Below are positions 33,208 to 42,488 of a stretch of 64,000 nucleotides of DNA, piece after piece. Location: positions 3,224,001 through 3,288,000 of the forward strand of contig OZ245999.1 in NCBI GenBank assembly GCA_965230265.1. The letters are read 5' to 3'. The translations under genes were made by a program, and so were the position numbers. The notes below the pieces were generated by a model that did not search any database, was not told where the DNA came from, and saw only the letters and a program-made list of their open reading frames with translations. Positions within the stretch are counted from its first letter, which is position 1; each line of letters begins with the position of its first letter. This DNA is from JAJFKX01 sp965230265. GTDB lineage: Bacteria > Pseudomonadota > Gammaproteobacteria > Xanthomonadales > Wenzhouxiangellaceae.

Positions 33208-34599
33208 ATGCATATTCATATCCTTGGAATTTGTGGAACCTTTATGGGTGGTATTGCTGCACTGGCACGACATGCCGGGTACACCGTTACCGGTTCCGAT
33301 AAAAATGTCTATCCGCCAATGAGTACTCAGCTAGAGGCATTGGGTATTCAATTGCAACGTGGTTATGAGCCTGAGCATCTGCAGCCACACCCTGACCTGG
33401 TGATTATTGGCAATGCTCTAAGCCGTGGTAACCCGGCGGTAGAATATGTCTTGAACGAACAGTTGCCATATTGTTCTGGCCCTCGATGGTTGGGCGAGCA
33501 GTATTTGAACCAACGCCAGGTATTGGCCGTCGCGGGCACACATGGCAAAACCACAACCACCGCTATGTTGGCGTGGATTTTGGAATCAGCGGGTATGGAC
33601 CCCGGGTTTTTGATCGGTGGCGTGGCTGGTAACTTTCCAATGTCTGCCCGTGCCGGTACCGGGCCGTTTGTGATCGAAGCGGATGAATATGACACAGCGT
33701 TTTTCGATAAACGCGCCAAATTTGTCCACTATCGCCCAAAAATTGCCATCCTCAATAACCTGGAGTTTGACCACTCCGATATATACCCAGACCTGGCTGC
33801 CATTCAAACCCAGTTTCATCACCTGCTGCGAACAGTGGCAGGCAATGGGGCTTTGATAGTTAATGCTGCTGACGAAGCATTGACCGAGGTTCTCGCTAAA
33901 GGGTGTTGGACGCCCTGTACTGGTTTTGGCCTACAGTCTGGTAACCAGGATGAAACGACTATGACCTGGCAGGCCTGTTTGCGTAAAGCTGATGCCAGTC
34001 AGTTGGGTATTTTTAAACATGGTACTTTGGTCGGTGAGCTTAACTGGAACATGACCGGTACGCATAATGCCCTTAACGCTCTGGCAGCCTGTGCTGCGGC
34101 AACCGCTGCCGGTGTTGAGCCCAAAGCGGCGGTATCCGCTCTTGCCAGTTTCAAAGGCGTTAAGCGCCGTATGGAGTTTTTAGGCGAGCGTGATGGAATC
34201 CGTGTTTATGATGATTTTGCTCACCACCCCACCGCAATTCGTGTCACTCTGGAGGGGTTGCGGCGACATATTGGCAATGCCCGTATGCTGGTTGCTCTGG
34301 AACCGCGGAGCAATACCATGCAAGCCGGTCATCACCATGATCAGTTGGGCCCGGCTTTAGCACTGGCCGATGTGGTTGCCATTAAGACCGGTCCAGATGT
34401 GCAATGGGACCCTCAGGAATTAACCGCTAGATTGAGTGTTCCGGCCCGTAGTTTTACCAACACCGAAAATATGCTGGAATGGCTACATAAACAAGCTGAA
34501 AACCATCGGGATACAAGCACCGATAAAAACCGTCACCTGGTATTTATGAGCAATGGCGGTTTTGATAATGCACCACAGAAGTTTTTGGAATCAGAATAA
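33208..34599 (+). CDS. mpl: UDP-N-acetylmuramate:L-alanyl-gamma-D-glutamyl-meso-diaminopimelate ligase
   Basis: 463 residues, family length. N-terminal Rossmann domain (HIHILGICGTFMGGIAALAR), ATP-binding P-loop (AVAGTHGKTTTTAML at ~110-124), central block EADEYDTAFFDKRAKFVHY and NNLEFDHSDIYPD, and C-terminal YDDFAHHPTAIRVTLEGLR. Mpl recycles murein by attaching the freed tripeptide to UDP-MurNAc in the cytoplasm. FDKRAKFVHY distinguishes Mpl from MurC. The following Lon-domain gene starts 18 bases after the stop. Confidence 0.96.
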   Translation: MHIHILGICGTFMGGIAALARHAGYTVTGSDKNVYPPMSTQLEALGIQLQRGYEPEHLQPHPDLVIIGNALSRGNPAVEYVLNEQLPYCSGPRWLGEQYLNQRQVLAVAGTHGKTTTTAMLAWILESAGMDPGFLIGGVAGNFPMSARAGTGPFVIEADEYDTAFFDKRAKFVHYRPKIAILNNLEFDHSDIYPDLAAIQTQFHHLLRTVAGNGALIVNAADEALTEVLAKGCWTPCTGFGLQSGNQDETTMTWQACLRKADASQLGIFKHGTLVGELNWNMTGTHNALNALAACAAATAAGVEPKAAVSALASFKGVKRRMEFLGERDGIRVYDDFAHHPTAIRVTLEGLRRHIGNARMLVALEPRSNTMQAGHHHDQLGPALALADVVAIKTGPDVQWDPQELTARLSVPARSFTNTENMLEWLHKQAENHRDTSTDKNRHLVFMSNGGFDNAPQKFLESE

Positions 34600-34617
34600 T
34601 TTGAAGGTTTAATTGTT

Positions 34618-35205
34618 TTGCCTGATCGCATCCCTCTTTTCCCGTTAAAACTGGTTTTGTTTCCTGGTGGTGTTTTGCCACTACGGATTTTTGAAACTCG
34701 ATATTTGGATATGGTACGGCGCTGTGCTGCCAGTGATGAAGGTTTTGGTGTATGTCTTTTATTGCCTCAGGACGATAACAATGCCGAACACGCTCTGGCC
34801 ACTATCGGCACCCTGGCCAAAATCGTCGATTTTAGTACCAATAATGATGGCTTGCTGGGTATCACTGTTGTTGGACAACAACGTTTTTTGATTCAACAAA
34901 CCTCAGTTCAGCATGACGGGCTGATTATTGGTGATGTCGAATGGATAGAAGATCAGAGCCAGCAACCTGTACCTGCTGATTGCAGTGCATTGGTGGATGT
35001 TCTCCGAGAAATTAATCAGCAACTCCAAAATAAGACTGTCCGTGATGTTCGCCCGGAAACGCATTACGATGATGCTCAATGTGTTGGTTTCCGGCTGGCA
35101 GAATTATTACCCATCAGTGTTAATGACCGACAATTGCTGTTGGAAATGAATGACTCGGAAGTTCGCCTGCGGCGTTTGCTGCATAGTATTTCTAACAGCG
35201 GATGA
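34618..35205 (+). CDS. Lon N-terminal (LON substrate-binding) domain protein
   Basis: 195 residues starting at a TTG, with GAAGG ten bases upstream; no nearer ATG fits. The opening PLFPLKLVLFPGGVLPLRIFE and TRYLDMVRRC are typical of stand-alone LON substrate-binding proteins, which have no AAA or protease domain. The role is not settled; such proteins are thought to recognise protein substrates or partners. It follows mpl directly and is probably in the same operon. It converges with the DedA-type gene across 38 bases containing an AGCCAG/CTGGCT hairpin (35205-35224). Confidence 0.88.
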   Translation: MPDRIPLFPLKLVLFPGGVLPLRIFETRYLDMVRRCAASDEGFGVCLLLPQDDNNAEHALATIGTLAKIVDFSTNNDGLLGITVVGQQRFLIQQTSVQHDGLIIGDVEWIEDQSQQPVPADCSALVDVLREINQQLQNKTVRDVRPETHYDDAQCVGFRLAELLPISVNDRQLLLEMNDSEVRLRRLLHSISNSG

Positions 35206-35243
35206 GCCAGGGAAATGTCTGGCTAACGGTTAGGCCGAAACAT

Positions 35244-37220
35244 TTATTGGCTATAGGCCAACAATACATCGCTACTGGTTTGTCGCCAGCCAATATTTGG
35301 GGCATCGTTCTGAACATCCATTAAAGCGGTCTTTGCATCCTCAAGCGGTTGCCACACGCTAAACCAGTAACCGCGCTGTCCAATTTTTTCCTGACTGATT
35401 CTACCCAGCCAAATCGGCTGTTGCTGAGCGTCATTCACAACACTCCAGCCAGACTTCCACAAGCGAATCACCTGCATGCTGTCTCCATTGGCCCGGCTCA
35501 GCAAAAACTCAGCAGTATGCCCTTGATAATCCTGACGAAATAAGGGGAGTTGTTCTGGTTGCGGTTGTGGGCTGAGCATTTGCCACCAACTGCCGGAACG
35601 CTGGGTATGCATTTTCCAACCTTTTTGTTGTAATGGTTCCAACAATAAACCCGTATCACCTATGTATTGCAGGTTAAAACGTTCACGCTGGTGTTTGGTC
35701 AGTTCGGAGCGATGCGTGGGTAATTGTTCCCAGCCATCACGCTGCCAGTTTTGCATGCTGATTAGCCCGCCTGTCAATTTAGGCTCCCAACTCAGCTGAT
35801 TATCCAGCCAAAACCGCTGGGTATAAAAACCTGCAACTAAAATAAATGCTGCGCCAAAAAATAGACTGTGCTGCAACACTGGCCAACCACGCTGTACTCG
35901 GACCCGATACCCAATACCGACCAGGCTTACCCAAAGCACTGTCAGAATAATGGCCGCCCAGGCAGCGCTTAAATAAGTCAGTCCCAGCGCTAACCTCGCC
36001 ATCACGAACAAGCCCACCACAGCCGTTGTCGCCAGGTAAAACCACTTGCGGCGCTGTGCTGGCAACTCACGTACCAACAGCATTGGCAAACCCGCTGCAA
36101 GAGCCATTAATAAAGTGATCTGAATATCAGGAAATACACCGGTGCTCTGTAGATGCTCAGGCCAATTTGGAAACAGTTTTAGGCATTGCTGTAATAACAG
36201 TGCCAATATTGGCGGAACAGCTACAGCCAGTATCCAATGTAAACAGGCCATGGCTTGCCGATACCACAACAGCCAGATCGCCATCAGTATCCCCATTATT
36301 GCCAATACTGGCCAAGCGCTGGCGGTTGCCAGAGTAATCCATAGTCGATCTGTGATGGTATTGCGCCAGTCCAGCAAGCGTGCCCAAAAACGTAAATCCA
36401 GGCTGGTGCCGCCGTCACCAATCAGCAGTGTGGTGATCGCTGTAATCAATAAAGTCAGCGTTGTCAGCAACACCAAGCCCAACATAGCGATAGACAGCAT
36501 TTCACCGCGCCCAGGATTAAATAGCGGGTTAAAATACCGACCGGCCCTTGGGTGCTTTCGTAACCATTTCACCAGACGCTTGAGCATCCAGGGCGTGCTC
36601 CGCCTGGAGGCCGCATAGCTGGCTCGTACTCCCCAAGTCAGTAGCCAGATAATAGCCACTATCGCACCCAACAATAACGACAACCTGGTCGCATAGGCCG
36701 CAGCCAAATCCAATGATGCACCGAATAACATACCCGGCAACATAAAGCTGGGCACCCAAATCAAACCGGTCAGCACCACCATTGGCGTAAACACCTTTGG
36801 CCTCATCCCCAGCATGCCGGCTATCACCGGAACAAAAGAGCGCAGTGGGCCGATATAGCGCCCCAGAGGAATACTTAATGCACCATACTTATGAAAAAAA
36901 ACCTGGCCTCTACGGTGCATTTCAGGATAGCGGTTCAGTGGCCACCGTTGCGCCAGGCGATCTCGGTAGTGATAACCCAGCCAGTAATTAAATGCATCCC
37001 CGGCAATCGCCCCAGCGCTGGCAGCAGTCCATGCCAGCCACAAATCCAGCCTGCCCAGGCCCACCAACGCCCCCAGCATAAACACCATCATCAAACCAGG
37101 TACAGCCAGCCCAATGACGGCAAAGCCCTCAATGAACAGTAATATAAACACCCCCCCAACCAGCAATAACGGGTGCGCCTCTGCCCAAATCAACCATTGT
37201 TGAGTCCAGGTTAAATCCAT
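35244..37220 (-). CDS. DedA - degenerate PAP2-like - LssY-like membrane fusion protein
   Basis: 658 residues. Residues ~1-200 are a DedA/SNARE-associated domain (FIEGFAVIGLAVPGLMMVF, GDAFNYWLGYHYRD, FHKYGALSIPLGRYIGPLRSFVP-type block). Residues ~240-430 are multi-helical and align with phosphatase PAP2, and ~470-658 resemble the soluble LssY C-terminal domain. DedA proteins act as lipid flippases, e.g. for undecaprenyl phosphate. The PAP2 catalytic set seems lost: the FPSGH position reads FPDIQ and the SRxxxGxHxxSD position reads ARLALGLTYLSAA. So lipid transport without phosphatase activity is my inference. The gene stands alone between convergent mpl operon and the nitrilase gene upstream. 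Confidence 0.85.
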   Translation of the reverse strand: MDLTWTQQWLIWAEAHPLLLVGGVFILLFIEGFAVIGLAVPGLMMVFMLGALVGLGRLDLWLAWTAASAGAIAGDAFNYWLGYHYRDRLAQRWPLNRYPEMHRRGQVFFHKYGALSIPLGRYIGPLRSFVPVIAGMLGMRPKVFTPMVVLTGLIWVPSFMLPGMLFGASLDLAAAYATRLSLLLGAIVAIIWLLTWGVRASYAASRRSTPWMLKRLVKWLRKHPRAGRYFNPLFNPGRGEMLSIAMLGLVLLTTLTLLITAITTLLIGDGGTSLDLRFWARLLDWRNTITDRLWITLATASAWPVLAIMGILMAIWLLWYRQAMACLHWILAVAVPPILALLLQQCLKLFPNWPEHLQSTGVFPDIQITLLMALAAGLPMLLVRELPAQRRKWFYLATTAVVGLFVMARLALGLTYLSAAWAAIILTVLWVSLVGIGYRVRVQRGWPVLQHSLFFGAAFILVAGFYTQRFWLDNQLSWEPKLTGGLISMQNWQRDGWEQLPTHRSELTKHQRERFNLQYIGDTGLLLEPLQQKGWKMHTQRSGSWWQMLSPQPQPEQLPLFRQDYQGHTAEFLLSRANGDSMQVIRLWKSGWSVVNDAQQQPIWLGRISQEKIGQRGYWFSVWQPLEDAKTALMDVQNDAPNIGWRQTSSDVLLAYSQ

Positions 37221-37260
37221 ATCAGATTAACTCGATGAGCACGTGTTAATACTGCTGTTG

Positions 37261-38232
37261 TTAATCGATGGTTTGAATACTGCTCTGGCGAATACGGTTT
37301 ACCGTTAAGCCCAATACATCAGGGCGTGCATAGTGTCCGCTTGGATCAAAATTCTGACGCTCTTCAAGTATCTGCTGCATATTGGCTTCGGCAATAAACA
37401 CTCCCTCACTGCCGGTTTGTGGTGGCAATACCCAGCTACCATCCGGTGCAGCCATACAAGACCCACCATCGGCCATCACCTCAGGTACAGCCGCACGGAT
37501 AGCCTCCGCCTCAGGCATATCATCAGGAATCATTTCGCGAGTGAAATAACTGGAAACTGACACCACAAAAGCCCGCGCTTCCTTGGCAATATGGCGGGTA
37601 ATGTCTTGTGTATTGCGTTCACTGCCGGGCCAGATGGCAACATGCAAATTGGTGCCCTGAGCATATAATGCAGCTCTGGCCAGAGGCATCCAGTTTTCCC
37701 AGCAATTTAAAGCACTGACCGTAAATTCACCCAATGGGTGGGTCACCAGACCATGGCCATCACCAATCCCCCAAGCCAGACGTTCTTCATAAGTCGGCAT
37801 TAGTTTGCGATGGACGGAGGCCACTTCACCTTGTTCGTTGATGTAAACCCGTGAGGCATACAAGGTGTGACCACCCTTACCACCTGGACGCTCCATCGCC
37901 CCCAGGACAATCGCCTGTTTGTGTTTGCGGGCACTGGCACATAGTGTATCTAGATGACCTGCTTCTATATCCACCCCCTGGTCCAAGTATGCTGCGTGTA
38001 TTCGTTTCTGTAGTGGGCTTTCAAATCTGGCGCCATCGGTGTTGGATAACCAGAATGGATAACCTGGCAACCAGGATTCACCTACCGCGAGTAAACCGCA
38101 GCCTTCATCAGCGGCCTGCTCAATGGCAGGTAACAGTTTGTTGATACTGGCCTCGCGGTTAAGCCATACCGGGGCAAGCTGTGCCAAAGCCACCTTGATG
38201 GTGGCTTCACGGGTTGTCGAATTAATGGTCAT
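37261..38232 (-). CDS. Nitrilase-branch carbon-nitrogen hydrolase
   Basis: 323 residues. The catalytic triad is visible: Glu52 in VGESWLPGYP, Lys143 in HRKLMPTYEER and Cys177 in NCWENWMPLAR. The CWEN motif and E-K-C spacing are those of true nitrilases (aliphatic/arylacetonitrilase branch) rather than amidases or carbamoylases. Family enzymes hydrolyse nitriles to acids and ammonia, often as spirals of dimers. The substrate is unknown. Cytoplasmic, no signal peptide. It follows the TlpA-like lipoprotein gene by ~32 bases on the same strand. Confidence 0.9.
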   Translation of the reverse strand: MTINSTTREATIKVALAQLAPVWLNREASINKLLPAIEQAADEGCGLLAVGESWLPGYPFWLSNTDGARFESPLQKRIHAAYLDQGVDIEAGHLDTLCASARKHKQAIVLGAMERPGGKGGHTLYASRVYINEQGEVASVHRKLMPTYEERLAWGIGDGHGLVTHPLGEFTVSALNCWENWMPLARAALYAQGTNLHVAIWPGSERNTQDITRHIAKEARAFVVSVSSYFTREMIPDDMPEAEAIRAAVPEVMADGGSCMAAPDGSWVLPPQTGSEGVFIAEANMQQILEERQNFDPSGHYARPDVLGLTVNRIRQSSIQTID

Positions 38233-38264
38233 GTTTTTCTCAACGAATGTTAAATATCAGGGTT

Positions 38265-38810
38265 TCAGTATTCATTATTTGTGCTCGGCAATGGCAATCT
38301 TTGCAAGTCTCGCTCACGCAGCAAGCCAACATGTTTCCAGATTATCCGGCCACCTGGATCAACCAGAACGCTGTAGGGCAGAACCTCACGTTGATTGCCA
38401 TAAGCCTGCATCAGTTCACCCAACAAAGCATGTTCACCAAATAACACCGGATAATCGATCTGCAGACGTTGCGCAAAAACTTTCGCCGGTTCTATCCGGT
38501 CAACAGCAATGCCGATGACGCGCATCTGATCAGGATGGTTGTTGGCATACTGTTTCAGCAGTGGAATTTCATCAATGCAGGGTTTACACCAGCTGGCCCA
38601 AAAGTTGATGAACAGATAATTATTGCCTCTGGCTTCTGCCGTACCAACACCATAACTCTGTAGCGTTCGCAGTTGACCCTTGTCATTTTCCAAGTTGAAG
38701 GACGCTGCCAGACCATGGTTTTTAGGGCCGTTACAAGCCAGCAGCACCAAAAAAAAACCTGCCAGGATCAATGCTTTAAACATGCAGATATTTGTACGAC
38801 GCGGCGACAT
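38265..38810 (-). CDS. TlpA/ResA-like thioredoxin-fold lipoprotein
   Basis: 181 residues from ATG 38810; a TTG two codons upstream is less likely and ATG 38783 is an alternative. The N-terminus MSPRRTNICMFKALILAG then FFLVLLACNG ends in a lipobox (LLAC), so the protein is probably anchored to a membrane facing the periplasm. The thioredoxin-fold active site is FWASWCKPCIDEIP; a cis-proline segment (EVLPYSVLVDP) follows. TlpA-like proteins reduce specific disulfides, for example in cytochrome c or cuproprotein maturation. Located immediately upstream of a nitrilase and about 350 bases downstream of dsbD on the same strand; DsbD is a plausible electron source. Confidence 0.88.
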   Translation of the reverse strand: MSPRRTNICMFKALILAGFFLVLLACNGPKNHGLAASFNLENDKGQLRTLQSYGVGTAEARGNNYLFINFWASWCKPCIDEIPLLKQYANNHPDQMRVIGIAVDRIEPAKVFAQRLQIDYPVLFGEHALLGELMQAYGNQREVLPYSVLVDPGGRIIWKHVGLLRERDLQRLPLPSTNNEY

Positions 38811-39159
38811 ATCCAAATTATCGCATTTTCATAGCCTGACTAAACAAAATACTTCAACTCCTGTTGATCTTTTAGTCTTTTTATCGACAACAGCCATCAC
38901 TTTCTAGCCCGCCTTGCGGTTACCGTCTTTTCAAGTTGGCCTACTGCATATTGATTCGAGTTCCAATAGACCCATGCCTGAGCAGGGCACTAAATACACC
39001 ATGCAAAGCCTTGCGGCAGAGCAAACTTTTCACCGGATAAAACGTCGACTACAAAAAAGAAAAGCCAACCAACAATGTACTAATGCAGCCATTCAGATGG
39101 CTTAAGACGGAAAGCCCCGTTTCATCTGCTAGCAAATAAACTCCAAAATCGCCGATACT
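38811..39159. other. Gene-free stretch between dsbD and the TlpA-like gene
   Basis: 349 bases with no convincing gene. A 43-codon plus-strand frame from ATG 38971 lacks family resemblance, a good ribosome-binding site and composition like its neighbours, so I do not call it. No clear terminator or promoter was recognised. Confidence 0.6.
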
Positions 39160-41445
39160 TCAGTTAGCCCACCGGTTGGCATGCTTACTAAAGTCTTCAG
39201 CATCCAGATAGCCGATGACCCGACCAGCGCGCTGTTCTTCACCGTTGGCAGCAAAAAACAAAATTGCAGGAGGGCCAATTAAACCAAACTCTTTGAGCAA
39301 TGCTTGGTCTTCTTTATCGTTGGCTGTTACATCTGCTTGCAGCATCACTGCATTTTGTAAGGCCTGCTGAACCTCCGGCTCTGGAAAGACATATTTTTCC
39401 ATGCGTTTGCACTCAATACACCAGTCCGCATAAAAATCGAACACCACCGGCTCACCTTGACCCAGGCGACTTTGTAGATCAGCTACCGTTTTAATGCGCT
39501 CAAAATGGCGTATCTCTGGTACTTGATTATTGCTATGACTGACGGTGTTCTCGGAAAAAGCCACGCCATGCAAAGGCCGGGTCCAGTCATCGCCACCAAG
39601 GGCAAAACCCAACATCTGGAAACTGCCGAATAGCAACATCGCAACGCCCATGGCTTTCCACAATCGTGGCCAGCCATTATTCGCAGGACTTAGTGCACCC
39701 AGATAGATACCGCAGCCAATGAACAGCAATGACCATAACAGCAAAATAATTTCACCCGGCAAAATGCGCTCCAGCATCCAAATGGCCAACGCCAGCATAC
39801 CCACGCCAAAGACATTCTTAACAGCATCCATCCAGGCACCAGCTCGTGGCAACAGGCTACCGGCAGAAACACCAAAAACGATCAATGGAACACCCATACC
39901 AAGGGCCATGGCAAACAATGCGGTGCCGCCCAGTACAGCGTTTCCGGTTTGTACGATGTAAATCAAGGCTGCTGCCAGTGCTGGTGCAACACAAGGGCCA
40001 ACAATCAGAGCCGACAAAAAGCCCATAATGGCAACACCCATAAATGTGCCGCCTTGCTGGCGATTACTGATGGACGATAACTTGGCCTGAAAAGAAGCCG
40101 GCAATTGCAGTTCATAAAAACCGAACATGCCAAAGGCCAATACCACAAACAACAAACTAAAACTGCTGAGAATCCACGGGTTTTGAAAAGCCGCTTGTAG
40201 ATTGCTGCCAGAGGTAGCAGCGAATACACCGGCTGCAGCATACGTTAATGCCATGGCCAAAACATAAATAATGGAAAGCGTTAACGCCTTGCGTGTGGTG
40301 ATTTGTTCACCCTGGCCAGCGATAATGCCAGACAAAATGGGAACCATTGGAAACACACATGGTGTAAAAGCCAGCAGCAGACCTGCAATAAAAAACAACA
40401 ACATGGCGCGCACTGGGCTGCCCGCCAGAATGGAGGCCAACCGATCCTGTTCGCTGACCGGTTCTGCCGCATCGATACCACTGCTAACTTGTCCAACAAA
40501 ACCATTAAAGCCTGGCAAATCTACCATTACCATCCGTGACATAGGCGGATAGCAAATGCCCTTTTCCTTACATCCCTGGAAATCGCCTTGCAACTCAACC
40601 TGTACTTCCGACCCCGCTTCGCGTTTTAGAAATACGGGTATTTCGACTTGATCATAATAAACTTCAACATCACCGAAATGCTCATCGTGTTTGGTAATAC
40701 CCTTTGGCATGACAGTATCAAACACTTCCACGCCTTCAGCAGCCGTAGAAAAAACAATCTTGTCGCGATATAAGTAGTAGCCTGGTGCTGCCGTCATCCG
40801 CACCAGCAACTCATTACCCTTGATAGCAATGGCTTCATATTGAAATGCTTGTTCGGGTGGTAAAGCTTCATCACTGACTGCATTTACCAAGCCTGCGGGC
40901 TGACCCAAACCTGCCAGCGCACTGCTCAAACCACCTGGCTGAACATTTGTATCAACAACTTCATCATTTTGATTGATATTGGCAGCTATGCTCGGCTTTG
41001 GCAGCTCAACAATCATTTCCTGATTGACCGGCGGATAACAAACCCCCAAATCGGCACAGCCCTGATGACCAACCATAATGGCGATCTTATCGATGCCTTC
41101 AGATACGGTTACTGGCAGCTGGATACTGATTTGATTCCGGTACGTTTCCACCTGCCCAAAAAACTCATCCTCGTAGCTTTTACCCAATGGAATTTTGGGT
41201 TTTCCAAGGCTGATATCGTCAGATACTGCTGCGAATCGAAACGCATGTTTGTAAAGGTAGTAGCCTTCTGCAATCTTCCAGTTGATTGTGAGCTCATCTG
41301 GCTGAGTGGCTGTGATGCTGGCAGCAAACGCCTCTTCAGAAGGCAACAGCTGGTTTTCGTCAATGGCAAAAATGCTGCCTGGCAGCAGCGTGCAAATCCC
41401 TACGACCAATAACCAAACCCTGGCGCTTTGCCTTAACTTCATCAT
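39160..41445 (-). CDS. dsbD: Thiol:disulfide interchange protein DsbD with two N-terminal alpha domains
   Basis: 761 residues from ATG 41445 (MMKLRQSARVWLLVVG, signal peptide ending IFA); an in-frame ATG cluster at 41475 is possible. Two tandem DsbD-alpha domains follow, ending GCADLGVCYPP and GCKEKGICYPP, where standard DsbD has one. The membrane domain (~350-600) has the redox cysteines in FTPCVFPMVPI and IVGPCVAPALAAA. The C-terminal thioredoxin domain contains DWCIECKRMEKYVF. The enzyme carries electrons from cytoplasmic thioredoxin to periplasmic proteins such as DsbC or CcmG/TlpA-like proteins. It lies ~20-50 bases after cutA on the same strand, the cutA-dsbD order known in enterics. 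Confidence 0.95.
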   Translation of the reverse strand: MMKLRQSARVWLLVVGICTLLPGSIFAIDENQLLPSEEAFAASITATQPDELTINWKIAEGYYLYKHAFRFAAVSDDISLGKPKIPLGKSYEDEFFGQVETYRNQISIQLPVTVSEGIDKIAIMVGHQGCADLGVCYPPVNQEMIVELPKPSIAANINQNDEVVDTNVQPGGLSSALAGLGQPAGLVNAVSDEALPPEQAFQYEAIAIKGNELLVRMTAAPGYYLYRDKIVFSTAAEGVEVFDTVMPKGITKHDEHFGDVEVYYDQVEIPVFLKREAGSEVQVELQGDFQGCKEKGICYPPMSRMVMVDLPGFNGFVGQVSSGIDAAEPVSEQDRLASILAGSPVRAMLLFFIAGLLLAFTPCVFPMVPILSGIIAGQGEQITTRKALTLSIIYVLAMALTYAAAGVFAATSGSNLQAAFQNPWILSSFSLLFVVLAFGMFGFYELQLPASFQAKLSSISNRQQGGTFMGVAIMGFLSALIVGPCVAPALAAALIYIVQTGNAVLGGTALFAMALGMGVPLIVFGVSAGSLLPRAGAWMDAVKNVFGVGMLALAIWMLERILPGEIILLLWSLLFIGCGIYLGALSPANNGWPRLWKAMGVAMLLFGSFQMLGFALGGDDWTRPLHGVAFSENTVSHSNNQVPEIRHFERIKTVADLQSRLGQGEPVVFDFYADWCIECKRMEKYVFPEPEVQQALQNAVMLQADVTANDKEDQALLKEFGLIGPPAILFFAANGEEQRAGRVIGYLDAEDFSKHANRWAN

Positions 41446-41495
41446 TTTTGTGTTCTCGCTTCTTCCCATCATCATTTTTTATCATCCAATCTTAA

Positions 41496-41861
41496 TCATC
41501 GCTCAGGTTGTGATATTTCATTGTCCCGCCCAGTACTATTGCTCAATAACCAATTGATATAGGTTGCTGAGCCTGCTGTTACCGGTATGGCAATCACTTC
41601 GGGCACCTCATAGGGGTGCGAGGCGTCTAACCATTCGCTGATTATTGTAATATTCACGCTAGCAGTCTTAATGACCAGCAAAGTCTCATTTTCCTGACAA
41701 ACTTTCCCTTGCCAAATGTATATTGAAGTCATCGCTGGCAAAATTTGTACGCATGCAGACCAACCCCGTGTAACCAGCTCACGCGCCAGCTGTTGTGCAA
41801 CTTCCAGATTTGGACAGCTACACAATATCACTGATGCCTCTGTTGTGACCGCCATCTGCAT
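41496..41861 (-). CDS. cutA: CutA divalent-cation tolerance protein
   Basis: 121 residues with the CutA1 signatures VILCSCPNLEVAQQLARELV, RGWSACVQILPAMTSIYIWQGKV, ETLLVIKTA and HPYEVPEVIAIPVTAGSATYINWL. CutA is a stable trimer resembling PII signalling proteins; it has been tied to copper tolerance but its molecular function is unclear. A second ATG lies two codons in (41855). It is immediately upstream of dsbD and diverges from groES. Confidence 0.95.
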   Translation of the reverse strand: MQMAVTTEASVILCSCPNLEVAQQLARELVTRGWSACVQILPAMTSIYIWQGKVCQENETLLVIKTASVNITIISEWLDASHPYEVPEVIAIPVTAGSATYINWLLSNSTGRDNEISQPER

Positions 41862-41981
41862 TTTTTTATCCCGTTAATCGTTTAGATTCTATTTTATCTG
41901 TAGATGCCATGTCTGCTCCAGAAACATTAGAGCAATAAGGCTCCAGAACACCTGTTCACCTATTTTCTTAGCTCGCGATTA

Positions 41982-42010
41982 CTTGAAATGCCCGCATACA
42001 TCCCCCAATT
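41982..42010 (+). promoter_or_regulatory. Sigma-32 heat-shock promoter of groESL
   Basis: CTTGAAA at 41982-41988 and CCCCAATT at 42003-42010 with 14 bases between match the sigma-32 consensus (CTTGAAA, 13-15 bases, CCCCATNT) nearly perfectly. It starts transcription about 100 bases before groES. No CIRCE inverted repeat is seen, so control is probably by RpoH rather than HrcA. Confidence 0.85.
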
Positions 42011-42120
42011 AGCCAGCAACACTGCTTATTTGGGCGGTTATAGAGTTTTTGGTGCTTTTTCCCAATCAGGAAAGGCCCATCGTTTAAATCAAATTTGATA
42101 GGTATTTAGGAGACCCGGTA

Positions 42121-42411
42121 ATGAAACTGCGTCCTTTGCACGATCGCGTAATTGTAAAACGCGTAGAAGAAGATGAAATGTCACCTGGCGGTATTGTGCT
42201 GCCGGATGCTGCCAAGGAAAAGCCGATTCGTGGCGAAATACTGGCAGTGGGTGATGGCAAACTGTTGGATAGCGGCGAAACTCGCCCGGTTGGCGTCAAG
42301 GCAGGTGACATCGTATTGTTTGGTAAATACGGTGGTACTGAAGTCAAAATCAACGGCGAAGACCTGCTGGTGTTGCGTGAAGACGACATCATGGCAGTGG
42401 TCGAGGGCTAA
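42121..42411 (+). CDS. groES: Co-chaperonin GroES
   Basis: 96 residues, full family length: MKLRPLHDRVIVKRVEEDE, mobile loop SPGGIVLPDAAKEKP, then GDIVLFGKYGGTEVKINGEDLLVLREDDI and the roof-loop segment. It forms the heptameric lid of the GroEL chamber in the cytoplasm. AGGAGA stands 7 bases before the ATG. It is the first gene of the groESL operon, 77 bases from groEL, driven by the sigma-32 promoter at 41982. Confidence 0.98.
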   Translation: MKLRPLHDRVIVKRVEEDEMSPGGIVLPDAAKEKPIRGEILAVGDGKLLDSGETRPVGVKAGDIVLFGKYGGTEVKINGEDLLVLREDDIMAVVEG

Positions 42412-42488
42412 TCGCGCCTATGCCTTGGGCACTTAGTTGCCCACATTATTTATTTAAGCATTGATACAAGATTAGAGGAATCACAATC

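Noticed and set aside
38914..39105. 63-codon plus-strand frame in the gap upstream of dsbD
   Set aside because: TTG start, no ribosome-binding site, low-complexity basic product and no recognisable family.
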